NCBI GenBank assembly: GCA_038747915.1
Contig: JBCDJJ010000059.1
Location: 1 to 23,313, forward strand
Source: JBCDAP01 sp038747915
GTDB lineage: Bacteria; Planctomycetota; Phycisphaerae; Phycisphaerales; UBA1924
DNA: 23,313 nt
Direction: 5' to 3'
Both the position numbers and the translations under genes were made by a program. Of the stretch, positions 1 to 7,979 are shown piece by piece; the first letter of the stretch is position 1; each line of letters starts with the position of its first letter. The notes beneath the pieces are model-generated. The model ran no database searches. It was not told the origin of the DNA and saw nothing but the letters and a program-made list of their open reading frames with translations.

Positions 1-969
1 GCCGAGGCAAGATGCCTCCGCCACCGCGGGAACGGCGCTCGCCTTCACCTCGCCGTACGTGTTGAGCAGGTTCGAGTTGTTCGTGTTCGCCCCGAGGTTC
101 ACCCACTCACCGACCCACGAGTCACCCAGATGGCCCTCGTGGCTCTTGTTGGCGTACCCCTGAAAGATCGTCCCCCCGACCTCGCCGCCGACCTTGCACA
201 CCGGCCCGATCACGGTGTTCGCTTTGACGTGCGCACGAGCGGTGATCACCGAGTCGCGCCCGATCGCCACGGGCCCTTCGATGATCGCGTGGTGCCCGAT
301 CGTGGCGCCGGACGCGATGGCGATCGCCCCCCGCGTCGCATCGAGCACCACACCGCTCCCGATGCTCGCATCGCGTGCCAGCATCAGTCGTTCCGATTCG
401 ATGATCGTGGCACCCGCGGGTGGTGCCGTTGCGCCGAGTGGCTCGCTGCCATCGCTCAGCAGCTCGAGATCCCGCGCCAGGCACTCGTCGCGATGCCGCA
501 CCACATCCCACGGCCTGGTGAGCCGAGGCACACTGAGCCGTCGACCGCCCTCGCTCGTCTCGCTAATCCAGCTCTCCACCTTGAGCGAGTCGATCACCTC
601 GTCCACCATCACGCCCGCGACGAACGACCCGCCGGTGTCGAAGATCGCCCCGAGCGGCTCGATGTCACCAAGCCGGAGCTCCGGCAGCGCAGCCACCGGG
701 CACGAGCCATCCACCACCAGGGCGAGCTTCTCACCACCGAGCGCCCGGGACACATCGTTGACCGCGAGATCCGGGTGTCGCGCGGCGGTGATCGCCCGGA
801 TCGGCGGCGGGACGATCAGCCCCGTGATCTCACCCGTGCCTGCGCGCTCGAACTCCAATCGCATCCGCTCGAACGTGGTCAGGGCACCGGTCCGGACATC
901 GAAGCTCGCCCGAAGATCCGTGAGTGGCGAAAGCCTCGCCCCGGCGCTGTCCCAGATGATCACCTTCAC
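1..969 (-). CDS. Alternative GlmU-type sugar nucleotidyltransferase/acetyltransferase, 3'-truncated
   Basis: 323 codons are visible; the C-terminus runs off the window. The N-terminus (VKVIIWDSAG, then PLTDLRASFDVRTGALTTFER at about residues 15-35) matches the alternative bacterial GlmU family (UDP-GlcNAc diphosphorylase/GlcN-1-P acetyltransferase) of Bacteroidetes and Planctomycetes, which lacks the classical pyrophosphorylase loop. From about residue 200 there are left-handed beta-helix hexapeptide repeats (ASIGSG, ATIGHH, VAIGRD, TVIGPV), then the family signature around residues 270-307 (GYANKSHEGHLGDS, NLGANTNNSNL). The inferred role is cytoplasmic UDP-GlcNAc-type sugar activation for cell-envelope synthesis. 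The start is GTG at 969, chosen because the conserved VIIWDSA strand follows immediately; GTG 963 is an alternative. The last dozen visible residues, beyond NTYGEVKA, no longer look like the family, so the contig edge may be unreliable. It is divergent from the FAA-hydrolase gene, 47 bases away. Confidence 0.8.
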   Translation of the reverse strand, partial: MKVIIWDSAGARLSPLTDLRASFDVRTGALTTFERMRLEFERAGTGEITGLIVPPPIRAITAARHPDLAVNDVSRALGGEKLALVVDGSCPVAALPELRLGDIEPLGAIFDTGGSFVAGVMVDEVIDSLKVESWISETSEGGRRLSVPRLTRPWDVVRHRDECLARDLELLSDGSEPLGATAPPAGATIIESERLMLARDASIGSGVVLDATRGAIAIASGATIGHHAIIEGPVAIGRDSVITARAHVKANTVIGPVCKVGGEVGGTIFQGYANKSHEGHLGDSWVGEWVNLGANTNNSNLLNTYGEVKASAVPAVAEASCLG

Positions 970-1016
970 CGCTACACGGTACCGTCCGCCGGTCTCCCGT
1001 TGTGAAGGATGCGCTC

Positions 1017-1886
1017 ATGAAGCTCGCCCGCGTCGGCCCGCCCGGTCAGGAAGTTCCCGCCCTCGTTGACCTATCGGGTGTGCTGCGGGATCTGCGCGCA
1101 CACGTGGATGACATCGACGCGGACACGATCAGCCCAACGGCCCTCGATCGCGTGCGCGCGCTCGACACGTCCGCGCTGCCGCCACTCGGCCCGCTCGACG
1201 CCACCCTGGCGCCCGATGCGCCGATCCGTCTCGGCATGCCGATCGCCCGACCCGGCAAGATCGTGTGCGTCGGCCGCAACTACGCCGACCACGCGAAAGA
1301 GGGCGGCGCCGAGGTGCCCGCCGAGCCGATGGTGTTCATGAAGGCCACCTCCGCAGCGTGCGGCCCCTTCGACCCGATCGAGCTCCCCCCCGGCTCCACG
1401 CACCTCGACTGGGAGGTGGAACTCGCGGTTGTCATCGGCACCCGCGCCAAACGCGTCACCGAGGCCGATGCCCTCGACCACGTCGCGGGCTACACCATCC
1501 TCAACGATGTCTCCGAGCGCCACTGGCAAAGGCACCGCTCGGGTCAATTCACCAAGGGTAAGAGCCATGACACCTTCGCACCCCTCGGCCCGGTGCTCGT
1601 GACCGCCGACGAGGTGCCCGACCCGCAATCGCTCGCCCTCCGCACCACCGTCGATGGCGTGACGCACCAGGACAGCACCACCGCCGACATGGTCTTCCCC
1701 GTGCGCACACTCGTCGCGCACATCTCCGAGTTCATGACCCTCGAGCCCGGCGATATCATCGGCACCGGCACACCCGCGGGCGTCGCGATGGGCCAAGACC
1801 CGCCGCCGTACCTGCGGGCAGGGCAGGCGGTCACACTCGAGATCGAGTTACTCGCGGCCCAGCGGCACGAGGTGGTGGCGAGTTGA
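1017..1886 (+). CDS. Fumarylacetoacetate hydrolase (FAH) family protein
   Basis: A 289-residue protein of the FAH superfamily (acylpyruvases, 2-hydroxyhepta-2,4-diene-1,7-dioate isomerases, ureidoglycolate lyase-like enzymes), cytoplasmic and metal-dependent. The catalytic domain begins near residue 80 with CVGRNYADHAKE (H92 and E95 in the active-site lid). The expected metal ligands are E133 and E135 (DWEVEL) and D164 (NDVSER). GKSHDTFAPLGP (181-192) and GTGTPAGV (249-256) are the other hallmark segments. The first 75 residues form the usual less conserved N-terminal part. ATG 1017 is preferred over GTG 1002 because GAAGGA at 1004-1009 sits 7 bases before it. The exact substrate cannot be read from the sequence; cleavage or isomerisation of a 2-keto/acylpyruvate compound is the family expectation. 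No pathway partner is adjacent. Confidence 0.9.
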   Translation: MKLARVGPPGQEVPALVDLSGVLRDLRAHVDDIDADTISPTALDRVRALDTSALPPLGPLDATLAPDAPIRLGMPIARPGKIVCVGRNYADHAKEGGAEVPAEPMVFMKATSAACGPFDPIELPPGSTHLDWEVELAVVIGTRAKRVTEADALDHVAGYTILNDVSERHWQRHRSGQFTKGKSHDTFAPLGPVLVTADEVPDPQSLALRTTVDGVTHQDSTTADMVFPVRTLVAHISEFMTLEPGDIIGTGTPAGVAMGQDPPPYLRAGQAVTLEIELLAAQRHEVVAS

Positions 1887-1973
1887 GTCTTGTATGACGG
1901 CGCCGAAGCCTCCCGTGCTCGGGGCCCGGGCGGTGGGCTTCCAATCCGTATCGCAAGCATCTAGGCTGGCACC

Positions 1974-3638
1974 ATGACCATGGCCACGCGTCAAGCGATC
2001 CTGGTGGCTTCGATGTTCACGCTCGCAGCCGCCTCAGCGGTGCGCGCGGACATCGCCGTCATCGACGAGCGGTTCAACGAGTGGGGGGCGGACGACCTCG
2101 TCGCCATCGATCCGATCGGCGATGCACCTGGCGGCGCCTTCGACCTCGGGCGAGTGTGGGCCAAGACCGCCGGCACCACCCTCTTTCTTTCCTTCGAGAT
2201 GCTCGGCCAGACCGTCAACCTCCAGAGCGGGCACCTCTCGGACGGCGGGCCGCAGCTCTGGATCGGGGTGCAAGACGGCGACGATCTGAGCGTCTTCTTC
2301 CGTCCTCGCTTCGTCACGCTCGGAGACATCGACGATCCGTCAGCGCTGTTCGGGGCACCGAGACTGGCATGGGATGCGGTTGACTTCGCGCTGCTGCCCA
2401 CAGTCGCCGCCTCGCGCTACGAGATGCGGATCGACCTCAGCCCGGCCGGCGTGAACCCAGGCGACACGGTCCTGCTCGACTTCGCGACACCGACCCTCGC
2501 GGGTTCCCCGGGGTCGGTGCCCACCGACTTCGAGTCTCCCGATGCGCTGTCTTCCCCCGTGGCGATCACGCTGGCACCGTTGCCCGCCCCATCACCCAGT
2601 GGCGATGAGAGCGAACTGGTCGCGCGACCCCAAGGCACGACACTGCGCGTTGCCTCGCTCAATACACTGCGAAGCGGGTTGACCAACACCTTCCCGCCGG
2701 CCGTGGCGAGCTTCGACCGCCTGCTCCGGGTCGCTGCTGCGGATGTCTACTGCTTCCAGGAGCAAGCGGGAACGCCCCAGCAACTCATCGATCGGCTCGC
2801 CGCCGCCGACCCGCGTGGCGACGGCGCCTCGTGGAACGTGCATACCGACCCTCAGGGGGGCTTGTTCAGCTCCGACTACATCGCGACCCCGCTGCCGCTC
2901 ACACCGGTCGAGGATCCGCCCCTGACCAATGCCTACGCTGCGGGCGTCGTGGGCACCGATCCCGAGACCGCTGTACTTGTGCTCAGCGTGCATCCGAAGT
3001 GCTGCGGCTTTGTGGGCAGCTTCGAGGATCAGCTGCGAATCGCCGAGGCCGAGGATATCCGAGACATGCTGGCGAGGTTTCGTACCGGTGTGATCAGCCC
3101 GTCGCTCGTGCCGTTCAAGGATGTCCCGGTCATCGTCATCGGAGATTGGAACCTCGTCGGCTCGAACGGACCGCGGGAGATCCTCACCGATCAGGCGAGC
3201 GGCACCGGACTGCGTCACCAGGTGCTCCTGAACCTCGACGGGCGCGACGCCACGAGCTGGAGAGACCTCTCGCCGTCGCCGGGCGGCTTCGCACCCGGCC
3301 TGCTCGACCTCGCTGTCCACTCGTCGCGCTCGCTCGACGTCACCGGAGGATTCGTGCTCGACTCCCACCGGCTCACACCGAGCCAGCGGACCGCGATCGG
3401 TGTCGATGCGAGCGACAGCCTTGTCTCGGATCACCTGCTCCTTGTCGCCGACTACCGCCCAATGATCGCCGCGCTCGACATCGACGCGGATGGTGTGCTC
3501 GCCATCGGTGACATCACGGACTATCTGGGCGACCTCGTCGATGGTCTTCCTGGGGCCGAGTGGAACGACGACCTCGTTGTCGATGCCTTCGATGGTGCCG
3601 AGTTCGTGGATCTGTTCGCGCACTGGGCGATCGAGTAG
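1974..3638 (+). CDS. Secreted endonuclease/exonuclease/phosphatase-fold protein with N-terminal beta domain and dockerin-like tail
   Basis: 554 residues. A signal peptide (hydrophobic ILVASMFTLAAASA, likely cut after VRA at about residue 25) sends it out of the cytoplasm. Residues about 27-200 form a beta-rich domain with CBM9/DOMON-like features (FNEWGADDLVAIDPIGDA, FDLGRVWAK, LWIGVQDGDD). Residues about 222-495 are an EEP (DNase I-like) domain: N230 in VASLNT, E263 in CFQEQ, D391/N393 in VIGDWNLV, D445 in GLLDLAV and D486-H487 in SDHLLLV are the expected metal and catalytic positions, all present. Residues about 502-554 hold two degenerate calcium loops (DIDADGVLAIGD and DDLVVDAFDGAEF), like the dockerin/EF-hand tails common on secreted Planctomycetes proteins. 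The substrate could be extracellular DNA, a phosphodiester or a phospholipid; I cannot choose. ATG 1980 is an alternative start. It stands alone, 87 bases after the FAH gene. Confidence 0.82.
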   Translation: MTMATRQAILVASMFTLAAASAVRADIAVIDERFNEWGADDLVAIDPIGDAPGGAFDLGRVWAKTAGTTLFLSFEMLGQTVNLQSGHLSDGGPQLWIGVQDGDDLSVFFRPRFVTLGDIDDPSALFGAPRLAWDAVDFALLPTVAASRYEMRIDLSPAGVNPGDTVLLDFATPTLAGSPGSVPTDFESPDALSSPVAITLAPLPAPSPSGDESELVARPQGTTLRVASLNTLRSGLTNTFPPAVASFDRLLRVAAADVYCFQEQAGTPQQLIDRLAAADPRGDGASWNVHTDPQGGLFSSDYIATPLPLTPVEDPPLTNAYAAGVVGTDPETAVLVLSVHPKCCGFVGSFEDQLRIAEAEDIRDMLARFRTGVISPSLVPFKDVPVIVIGDWNLVGSNGPREILTDQASGTGLRHQVLLNLDGRDATSWRDLSPSPGGFAPGLLDLAVHSSRSLDVTGGFVLDSHRLTPSQRTAIGVDASDSLVSDHLLLVADYRPMIAALDIDADGVLAIGDITDYLGDLVDGLPGAEWNDDLVVDAFDGAEFVDLFAHWAIE

Positions 3639-3674
3639 CGCCTGATCGTGTAAGACCGGGTGCTGCTCACGGAG

Positions 3675-3721
3675 CGCTCGGGCTACGTCGAAGTGTCGAA
3701 CTCGAACGACGTCAGCGAGCG
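3675..3721. terminator. Long interrupted hairpin between convergent genes
   Basis: CGCTCG (3675-3680) pairs with CGAGCG (3716-3721), and ACGTCG (3685-3690) pairs with CGACGT (3707-3712): two 6-bp helices separated by a 4/3 internal loop. It lies in the 89-base gap between the 3' ends of the secreted nuclease gene and metK. It has no T-tract on either strand, so it is at best a non-canonical bidirectional terminator or 3'-end stabiliser. Confidence 0.3.
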
Positions 3722-3727
3722 AACGCC

Positions 3728-4933
3728 TCACGCCGTCGCGTAGCTCGCGCACGCCGCTTTCAGCGCCTCGGCCTTGTCCGTCTGCTCCCACGTGAACAGC
3801 CCGTCGCTCGCCACGCGGCCGAAGTGGCCGTGCCGCGCCGTGGGCGTGTAGATCGGGCGGAGCAGGTCGAGGCTGTCGATGATGCCGCGAGGTGTGAGCT
3901 TGAAGTGCTCGCGGATGGCTGCGGCGATCGCCGGCTCGTCGGCCTGGTTCGTGCCCTGGCAGTCGACGCGGACCGAGGTCGGCTCCGCCACGCCGATCGC
4001 GTAGCTCAGCTGGATCTCGCACACCTCCGCAAGGCCCGCTGCGACCACGTTCTTCGCCGCGTACCGCGCCATGTAGGCCGCCGAGCGGTCGACCTTCGTC
4101 GGGTCCTTGCCCGAGAACGCGCCGCCGCCGTGCCGGCCCATGCCGCCGTAGGTGTCAACGATGATCTTCCGGCCCGTCAGCCCCACATCGCCGTGCGGAC
4201 CGCCGATCTCGAAGATGCCCGTGGGGTTCACGTGGATCGTGATGTCATCGTTCCACCACGTCTCGCCCAGCACGGGCTTGATCACGTGCTCGGTCACCAG
4301 CGCGTGCAGGTCCTTCTGGGTGGCAGCGCTCGAGTACCGGTTGTCGTGCTGCGTCGAGAGCACCACGGTGTCGACGCGGATCGGCTTGCCCGATTCGTCG
4401 TACTCGAAGGTCACCTGGCTCTTGGCGTCGGGGCGGAGGCCCTCGACCGTGTTCGCCTCGCGCACCTGCTTGTGGTGCTCGACCAGCCGGTGGGCGATGA
4501 AGATCGGGAGCGGCATAAAGGTGCCCGGCGCGAGCTCCTCGGACTCGCGGCAGGCGTAGCCGAACATCAGCCCCTGGTCGCCCGCGCCGATCTCGCCGCC
4601 CTCGCGGTGCACACCCACCGAGATGTCGGGTGACTGCTGCTTGAGCGAGACCAGCACCGCGCACGAGTGGTGGTCGAAGCGCATGTCGCCGTCGGTGTAC
4701 CCGATCTCCTTGATGGTCTCGCGGACGACATCAGAGATCTCCACGTACGCCTCGGTCTTGACCTCGCCCGCGATCACCGCCATGCCGGTCGAGACCATCG
4801 TCTCGCACGCGACGCGCGAGTTGGGGTCCTGCGCGAGCATGGCGTCGAGGATGGCGTCGGAGATCTGGTCGCAGACCTTGTCGGGGTGGCCGCAGGAGAC
4901 CGATTCGGACGTGAAGAGATACGGGTTGCCCAT
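3728..4933 (-). CDS. metK: S-adenosylmethionine synthase
   Basis: A 401-residue methionine adenosyltransferase that makes S-adenosylmethionine from methionine and ATP in the cytoplasm. It is close to the usual family length and co-linear with it. Visible signatures are the N-terminal LFTSESVSCGHPDKVCDQIS (GHPDK at 15-19, ATP/metal site), GAGDQG at 116-121, the glycine-rich P-loop GGGAFSGKDPTKVDRSAAY at 269-287, and IHVNPTGIFEIGGPHGD at about 233-249. The start is ATG 4933, giving the canonical MGNPYLFTSES; an in-frame upstream extension to 4999 would add 22 residues unlike the family. The gene follows an unusually long, hairpin-rich upstream region (4934-5505) with possible sigma-54 and sigma-70 promoters. 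I looked there for a SAM-I-type riboswitch and did not find its conserved core. Confidence 0.97.
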   Translation of the reverse strand: MGNPYLFTSESVSCGHPDKVCDQISDAILDAMLAQDPNSRVACETMVSTGMAVIAGEVKTEAYVEISDVVRETIKEIGYTDGDMRFDHHSCAVLVSLKQQSPDISVGVHREGGEIGAGDQGLMFGYACRESEELAPGTFMPLPIFIAHRLVEHHKQVREANTVEGLRPDAKSQVTFEYDESGKPIRVDTVVLSTQHDNRYSSAATQKDLHALVTEHVIKPVLGETWWNDDITIHVNPTGIFEIGGPHGDVGLTGRKIIVDTYGGMGRHGGGAFSGKDPTKVDRSAAYMARYAAKNVVAAGLAEVCEIQLSYAIGVAEPTSVRVDCQGTNQADEPAIAAAIREHFKLTPRGIIDSLDLLRPIYTPTARHGHFGRVASDGLFTWEQTDKAEALKAACASYATA

Positions 4934-4989
4934 CGCGCTGGCCCTCGGGGATCGGTGGTGTGGAAGGAGTGGGAGTCGCCCGTGGGCAA

Positions 4990-5013
4990 CTTCATCCATT
5001 CATGCGGATGAAG
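4990..5013 (-). promoter_or_regulatory. 8-bp perfect hairpin in the metK leader
   Basis: CTTCATCC (4990-4997) and GGATGAAG (5006-5013) form a perfect 8-bp stem with an 8-nt loop, 57-80 bases upstream of the metK start codon. It directly abuts the U-rich end of the UUCG hairpin at 5015-5032. Position and perfection suggest a role in the metK 5' UTR such as an attenuator partner or mRNA stabiliser, but no function is shown. Confidence 0.35.
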
Positions 5014-5014
5014 G

Positions 5015-5032
5015 AAAATAGACCCGAAGGCC
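5015..5032 (-). terminator. UUCG-tetraloop hairpin followed by U-rich tail (candidate intrinsic terminator/attenuator)
   Basis: Read on the minus strand, GGCC-TTCG-GGTC (5032-5021) makes a short stem (one G-U pair) capped by the extra-stable C(UUCG)G loop, followed by TATTTT (5020-5015). An alternative larger helix pairs CCCGA (5051-5047) with TCGGG (5027-5023). Either one ahead of the U-rich run resembles a weak intrinsic terminator. It could end a transcript from the sigma-54 promoter or attenuate read-through into metK. Confidence 0.35.
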
Positions 5033-5067
5033 GTGGCCCGCAACCATCGGGCGAATCGGCGCGCGAA

Positions 5068-5099
5068 GCGAGGCCGCACCCTGTACGGCGCGGCCTCGC
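5068..5099. repeat. 10-bp perfect inverted repeat
   Basis: GCGAGGCCGC (5068-5077) and GCGGCCTCGC (5090-5099) are exact reverse complements with a 12-nt loop. It lies between the 5119-5148 stem and the UUCG hairpin in the metK upstream region. Confidence 0.55.
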
Positions 5100-5176
5100 G
5101 GCCCACATCCAATCCGCGTGCCGCGCCCCTTCACAGGCGGGTGCGGCATGGTCATCAATCCAAGCTCGAGGGCCCC

Positions 5177-5231
5177 TGGACGGCGAGGAGAGATGACCTG
5201 CCCATCTGGCCACCCCGACCCTCGCCGTCCA
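5177..5231. repeat. 12-bp perfect inverted repeat with nested stem
   Basis: TGGACGGCGAGG (5177-5188) and CCTCGCCGTCCA (5220-5231) are exact reverse complements over 12 bases. Inside the 31-base loop AGATG (5191-5195) pairs with CATCT (5203-5207). It has no T-tract after it on either strand, so it is not a standard terminator. It is the strongest helix of the intergenic structured region. Confidence 0.6.
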
Positions 5232-5358
5232 AAGGTCCGCAGCATCGGCTTTTCGAAATGGAGGCCCCTGGCGTTTCCGCCTGGCGCCCCGTCTCCTGGC
5301 CTGCCGCATAGAGCGAGTGGGGTCTCACGGCAGCCGTTTCCACTTGGGACAAGACCAA

Positions 5359-5374
5359 TGCGATGGCCGTGCCA
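5359..5374 (-). promoter_or_regulatory. Sigma-54 (-24/-12) promoter, reading away from the activator gene
   Basis: On the minus strand the sequence is TGGCAC-GGCCA-TCGCA. Compared with the sigma-54 consensus YTGGCACGrNNNTTGCW, including the preceding T, only one position differs (TTGC to TCGC). The invariant GG and GC dinucleotides are separated by exactly 10 bases. The predicted start is about 12 bases after the GC, near 5348. The gene on its other side (5506) encodes a sigma-54 activator, the usual divergent arrangement for an activator and its target. Upstream activating sites would be expected around 5430-5510, where the AT-rich island lies. Confidence 0.55.
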
Positions 5375-5420
5375 AACGGATGAAGGGCGGCTTCCCGTGG
5401 CTCCTCAAGCATTGAAGTCA

Positions 5421-5505
5421 TCTATTGGAAAAAAATTATATCATTTCAGAATAAAAATAATGATTTATCAGAGTAAAAGATAAAAAAACGACATATCATG
5501 AAAAT

Positions 5506-5510
<5 letters not shown>
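5421..5510. promoter_or_regulatory. AT-rich island with divergent promoter-like elements
   Basis: Only 19 of these 90 bases are G or C, in a region otherwise strongly G+C-rich. On the minus strand it contains a perfect TATAAT (5440-5435) facing metK, with no good -35 hexamer. On the plus strand TTGGAA (5425-5430) is a weak -35 candidate for the activator gene. ATATCAT occurs twice (5438-5444 and 5493-5499). It probably carries the activator's own promoter and possibly its upstream activating sequences. Confidence 0.4.
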
Positions 5511-6921
<1,411 letters not shown>

Positions 6922-7105
6922 GCCATTTGTTCGAGTGACCTCGGTGGCCGATTGTGGTCGCGGGCCTGGCAGCTTTCTTGGCTGCGGTCTGCACACCGAT
7001 GCAATACCAGCATCGCGGGTGCGTTGTGCCGGGCGTGGTTGGCCCGTGGGTCAGCCACACCGAATCCTGAACCCCAACACTCACCATGACCCAAAGGACA
7101 ACCCT

Positions 7106-7900
7106 ATGACACGCACCAACCTCGTGATGCTCTCCGTTGCCGGCACCGCCACGATGCTCGGCGTCGGTCTCCTGGTGACCGCTGCGAACGCGCAGCCCGG
7201 GCGCGGCGGCCCCGGCGGTCCGCCCGCCTTCGTGGGCGAAGGCGACGATGCCGGCCCGCGTGGTGTCCGTGAGCGCGGCCCCCGTGGCGACCGCCGCGGC
7301 GGTCCGCCGCCCGAGGCGATGCTCCTCCGCGCCGATCAGGACAACTCGGGCACGCTCGACGACGACGAGCTCGCCATGATCGCCGAGCGCTACGCCGCTT
7401 GGCACGACACCTTCTTCAAGCCGCTGCTCGAGGAGTTCGATGAGGACGGCGATGGCGCCCTCACCGGCGACGAGCGCCGGAACGCCCGCCAGGCCGTCGG
7501 CGAGCGGCAGCGCGAACGCGCCGAGCGCCGCCGCGACCGTGTCGTCGAAGAGTTCGACGCCGATGGGAGCGGCGATCTCTCCGAAGAAGAGCGAGAAACG
7601 GCCCGTGAGACCATGCGCGCCCGTGCCCAAGAGAAACGCGCCGAGGTGATCGAGATGTTCGACGAAGACGGCGACGGGCAGCTCACCGGTGCCGAGCGTG
7701 AGGCCGCGGGCGAGTACATCCGCGAGCAGCGCCGCGCACGTTTCCTCGATATCGACGCGGACGGCGATCTGGATGCCGACGATGTGACGGCACTCGTCGC
7801 CCTGATCGAGAACGGCGACCGCCGGGCCGACCTGAACCGTGACGGCGCTGTCGACGAACTCGACCTCCAGGTCCTGACCGACGAGATCGCCTCGAACTGA
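7106..7900 (+). CDS. Secreted calcium-binding protein with six EF-hand loops
   Basis: 264 residues. The signal peptide (hydrophobic core about 7-25, probable cleavage after ANA at 29) is followed by a Gly/Pro/Arg-rich stretch (31-68). Six EF-hand-type loops then appear at 77-88 (DQDNSGTLDDDE), 112-123 (DEDGDGALTGDE), 151-162 (DADGSGDLSEEE), 186-197 (DEDGDGQLTGAE), 215-226 (DIDADGDLDADD) and 242-253 (DLNRDGAVDELD). They are joined by charged, Arg/Glu-rich helices, so the protein probably folds as an extended calcium-dependent helical array outside the cytoplasm. Function is unknown; such proteins are common in Phycisphaerae. The start ATG 7106 has AAAGGA 7 bases upstream; a longer in-frame reading from 6872 would overlap the activator gene and bury the signal peptide. 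It is followed by an intrinsic terminator. Confidence 0.88.
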   Translation: MTRTNLVMLSVAGTATMLGVGLLVTAANAQPGRGGPGGPPAFVGEGDDAGPRGVRERGPRGDRRGGPPPEAMLLRADQDNSGTLDDDELAMIAERYAAWHDTFFKPLLEEFDEDGDGALTGDERRNARQAVGERQRERAERRRDRVVEEFDADGSGDLSEEERETARETMRARAQEKRAEVIEMFDEDGDGQLTGAEREAAGEYIREQRRARFLDIDADGDLDADDVTALVALIENGDRRADLNRDGAVDELDLQVLTDEIASN

Positions 7901-7941
7901 ATCCCCCCGTAGGCGGCTGACCCCGCCGCCGACCATCAGCG

Positions 7942-7979
7942 CGGCTGCCAGCTCTGAACAGGGGCCGGCGGCCGTTTTT
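7942..7979 (+). terminator. Rho-independent terminator after the EF-hand gene
   Basis: CGGCTGCC (7942-7949) pairs with GGCGGCCG (7967-7974) over 8 positions including one U-G wobble, and TTTTT (7975-7979) follows directly. It lies 41 bases after the EF-hand stop codon and ends before the convergent ilvA gene. A smaller stem, GGCGG/CCGCC (7912-7927), precedes it. Confidence 0.7.

Larger units (their letters stand above)
5015..5348 (-). ncRNA. Candidate structured non-coding RNA or metK leader, possibly sigma-54 dependent
   Basis: This is inferred, not recognised as a known family. The sigma-54 promoter at 5374-5359 predicts a 5' end near 5348. Four bases later the transcript can form AGTGG/CCACT (5344-5340 with 5320-5316) enclosing ACGG-CTG-CCGT. 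Next come GGCG-GAAA-CGCC (5281-5270), a GNRA loop only on this strand, and a 12-bp perfect helix (5231-5220 with 5188-5177) enclosing AGATG/CATCT. Further on is a 10-bp helix (5099-5090 with 5077-5068) and finally the C(UUCG)G hairpin with U-rich tail at 5032-5015. Both stable tetraloops appear only on the minus strand, which favours this orientation. One helix (5119-5148) has a G-U pair on the plus strand but a C-A mismatch here, which argues slightly against. The region may instead be a roughly 415-nt metK 5' UTR. Confidence 0.35.
4934..5505. other. 572-base intergenic region with regulatory and RNA-structure signals
   Basis: No convincing protein gene lies between divergent metK (-) and the sigma-54 activator (+). 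The short frames here have no conserved motif and run through hairpin arms. From metK outward there is an 8-bp hairpin (4990-5013), a UUCG hairpin with a U-rich tail (5015-5032), a 10-bp stem (5068-5099), a near-perfect 10-bp stem (5119-5148), a 12-bp stem (5177-5231), a GAAA-tetraloop hairpin (5270-5281), a hairpin at 5316-5344, a sigma-54 promoter (5359-5374) and an AT-rich island (5421-5510). The nonamer GGCCCCTGG occurs at 5171-5179 and 5263-5271. Confidence 0.6.

Noticed and set aside
2592..4022. Long open frame on the minus strand across the secreted nuclease and metK genes
   Set aside because: It overlaps two well-supported genes and its residues are typical of a shadow frame in high-G+C DNA.
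4934..5100. SAM-I or SAH riboswitch upstream of metK
   Set aside because: The SAM-I core and the SAH motif were looked for on the minus strand and not found; the hairpins present do not follow those layouts.
5285..5305. Cobalamin-riboswitch-like B12 box on the minus strand (GCCAGGAGAC resembling AGCCAGGAGACCTGCC)
   Set aside because: The downstream CCTGCC is replaced by GGGGC, and the conserved core around CCCGC-ACTGT is not found in the expected place. A partial match of this length can be chance.
5155..5421. 88-codon open frame on the minus strand in the metK upstream region
   Set aside because: It has no family motif or ribosome-binding site, and it runs through perfect inverted-repeat arms, so RNA structure explains the sequence better.
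6967..6983. Sigma-54 promoter-like TGGCAG-N5-TTGGC upstream of the EF-hand gene
   Set aside because: The -12 dinucleotide is GG instead of the near-invariant GC at the correct spacing, so it fails the key requirement.
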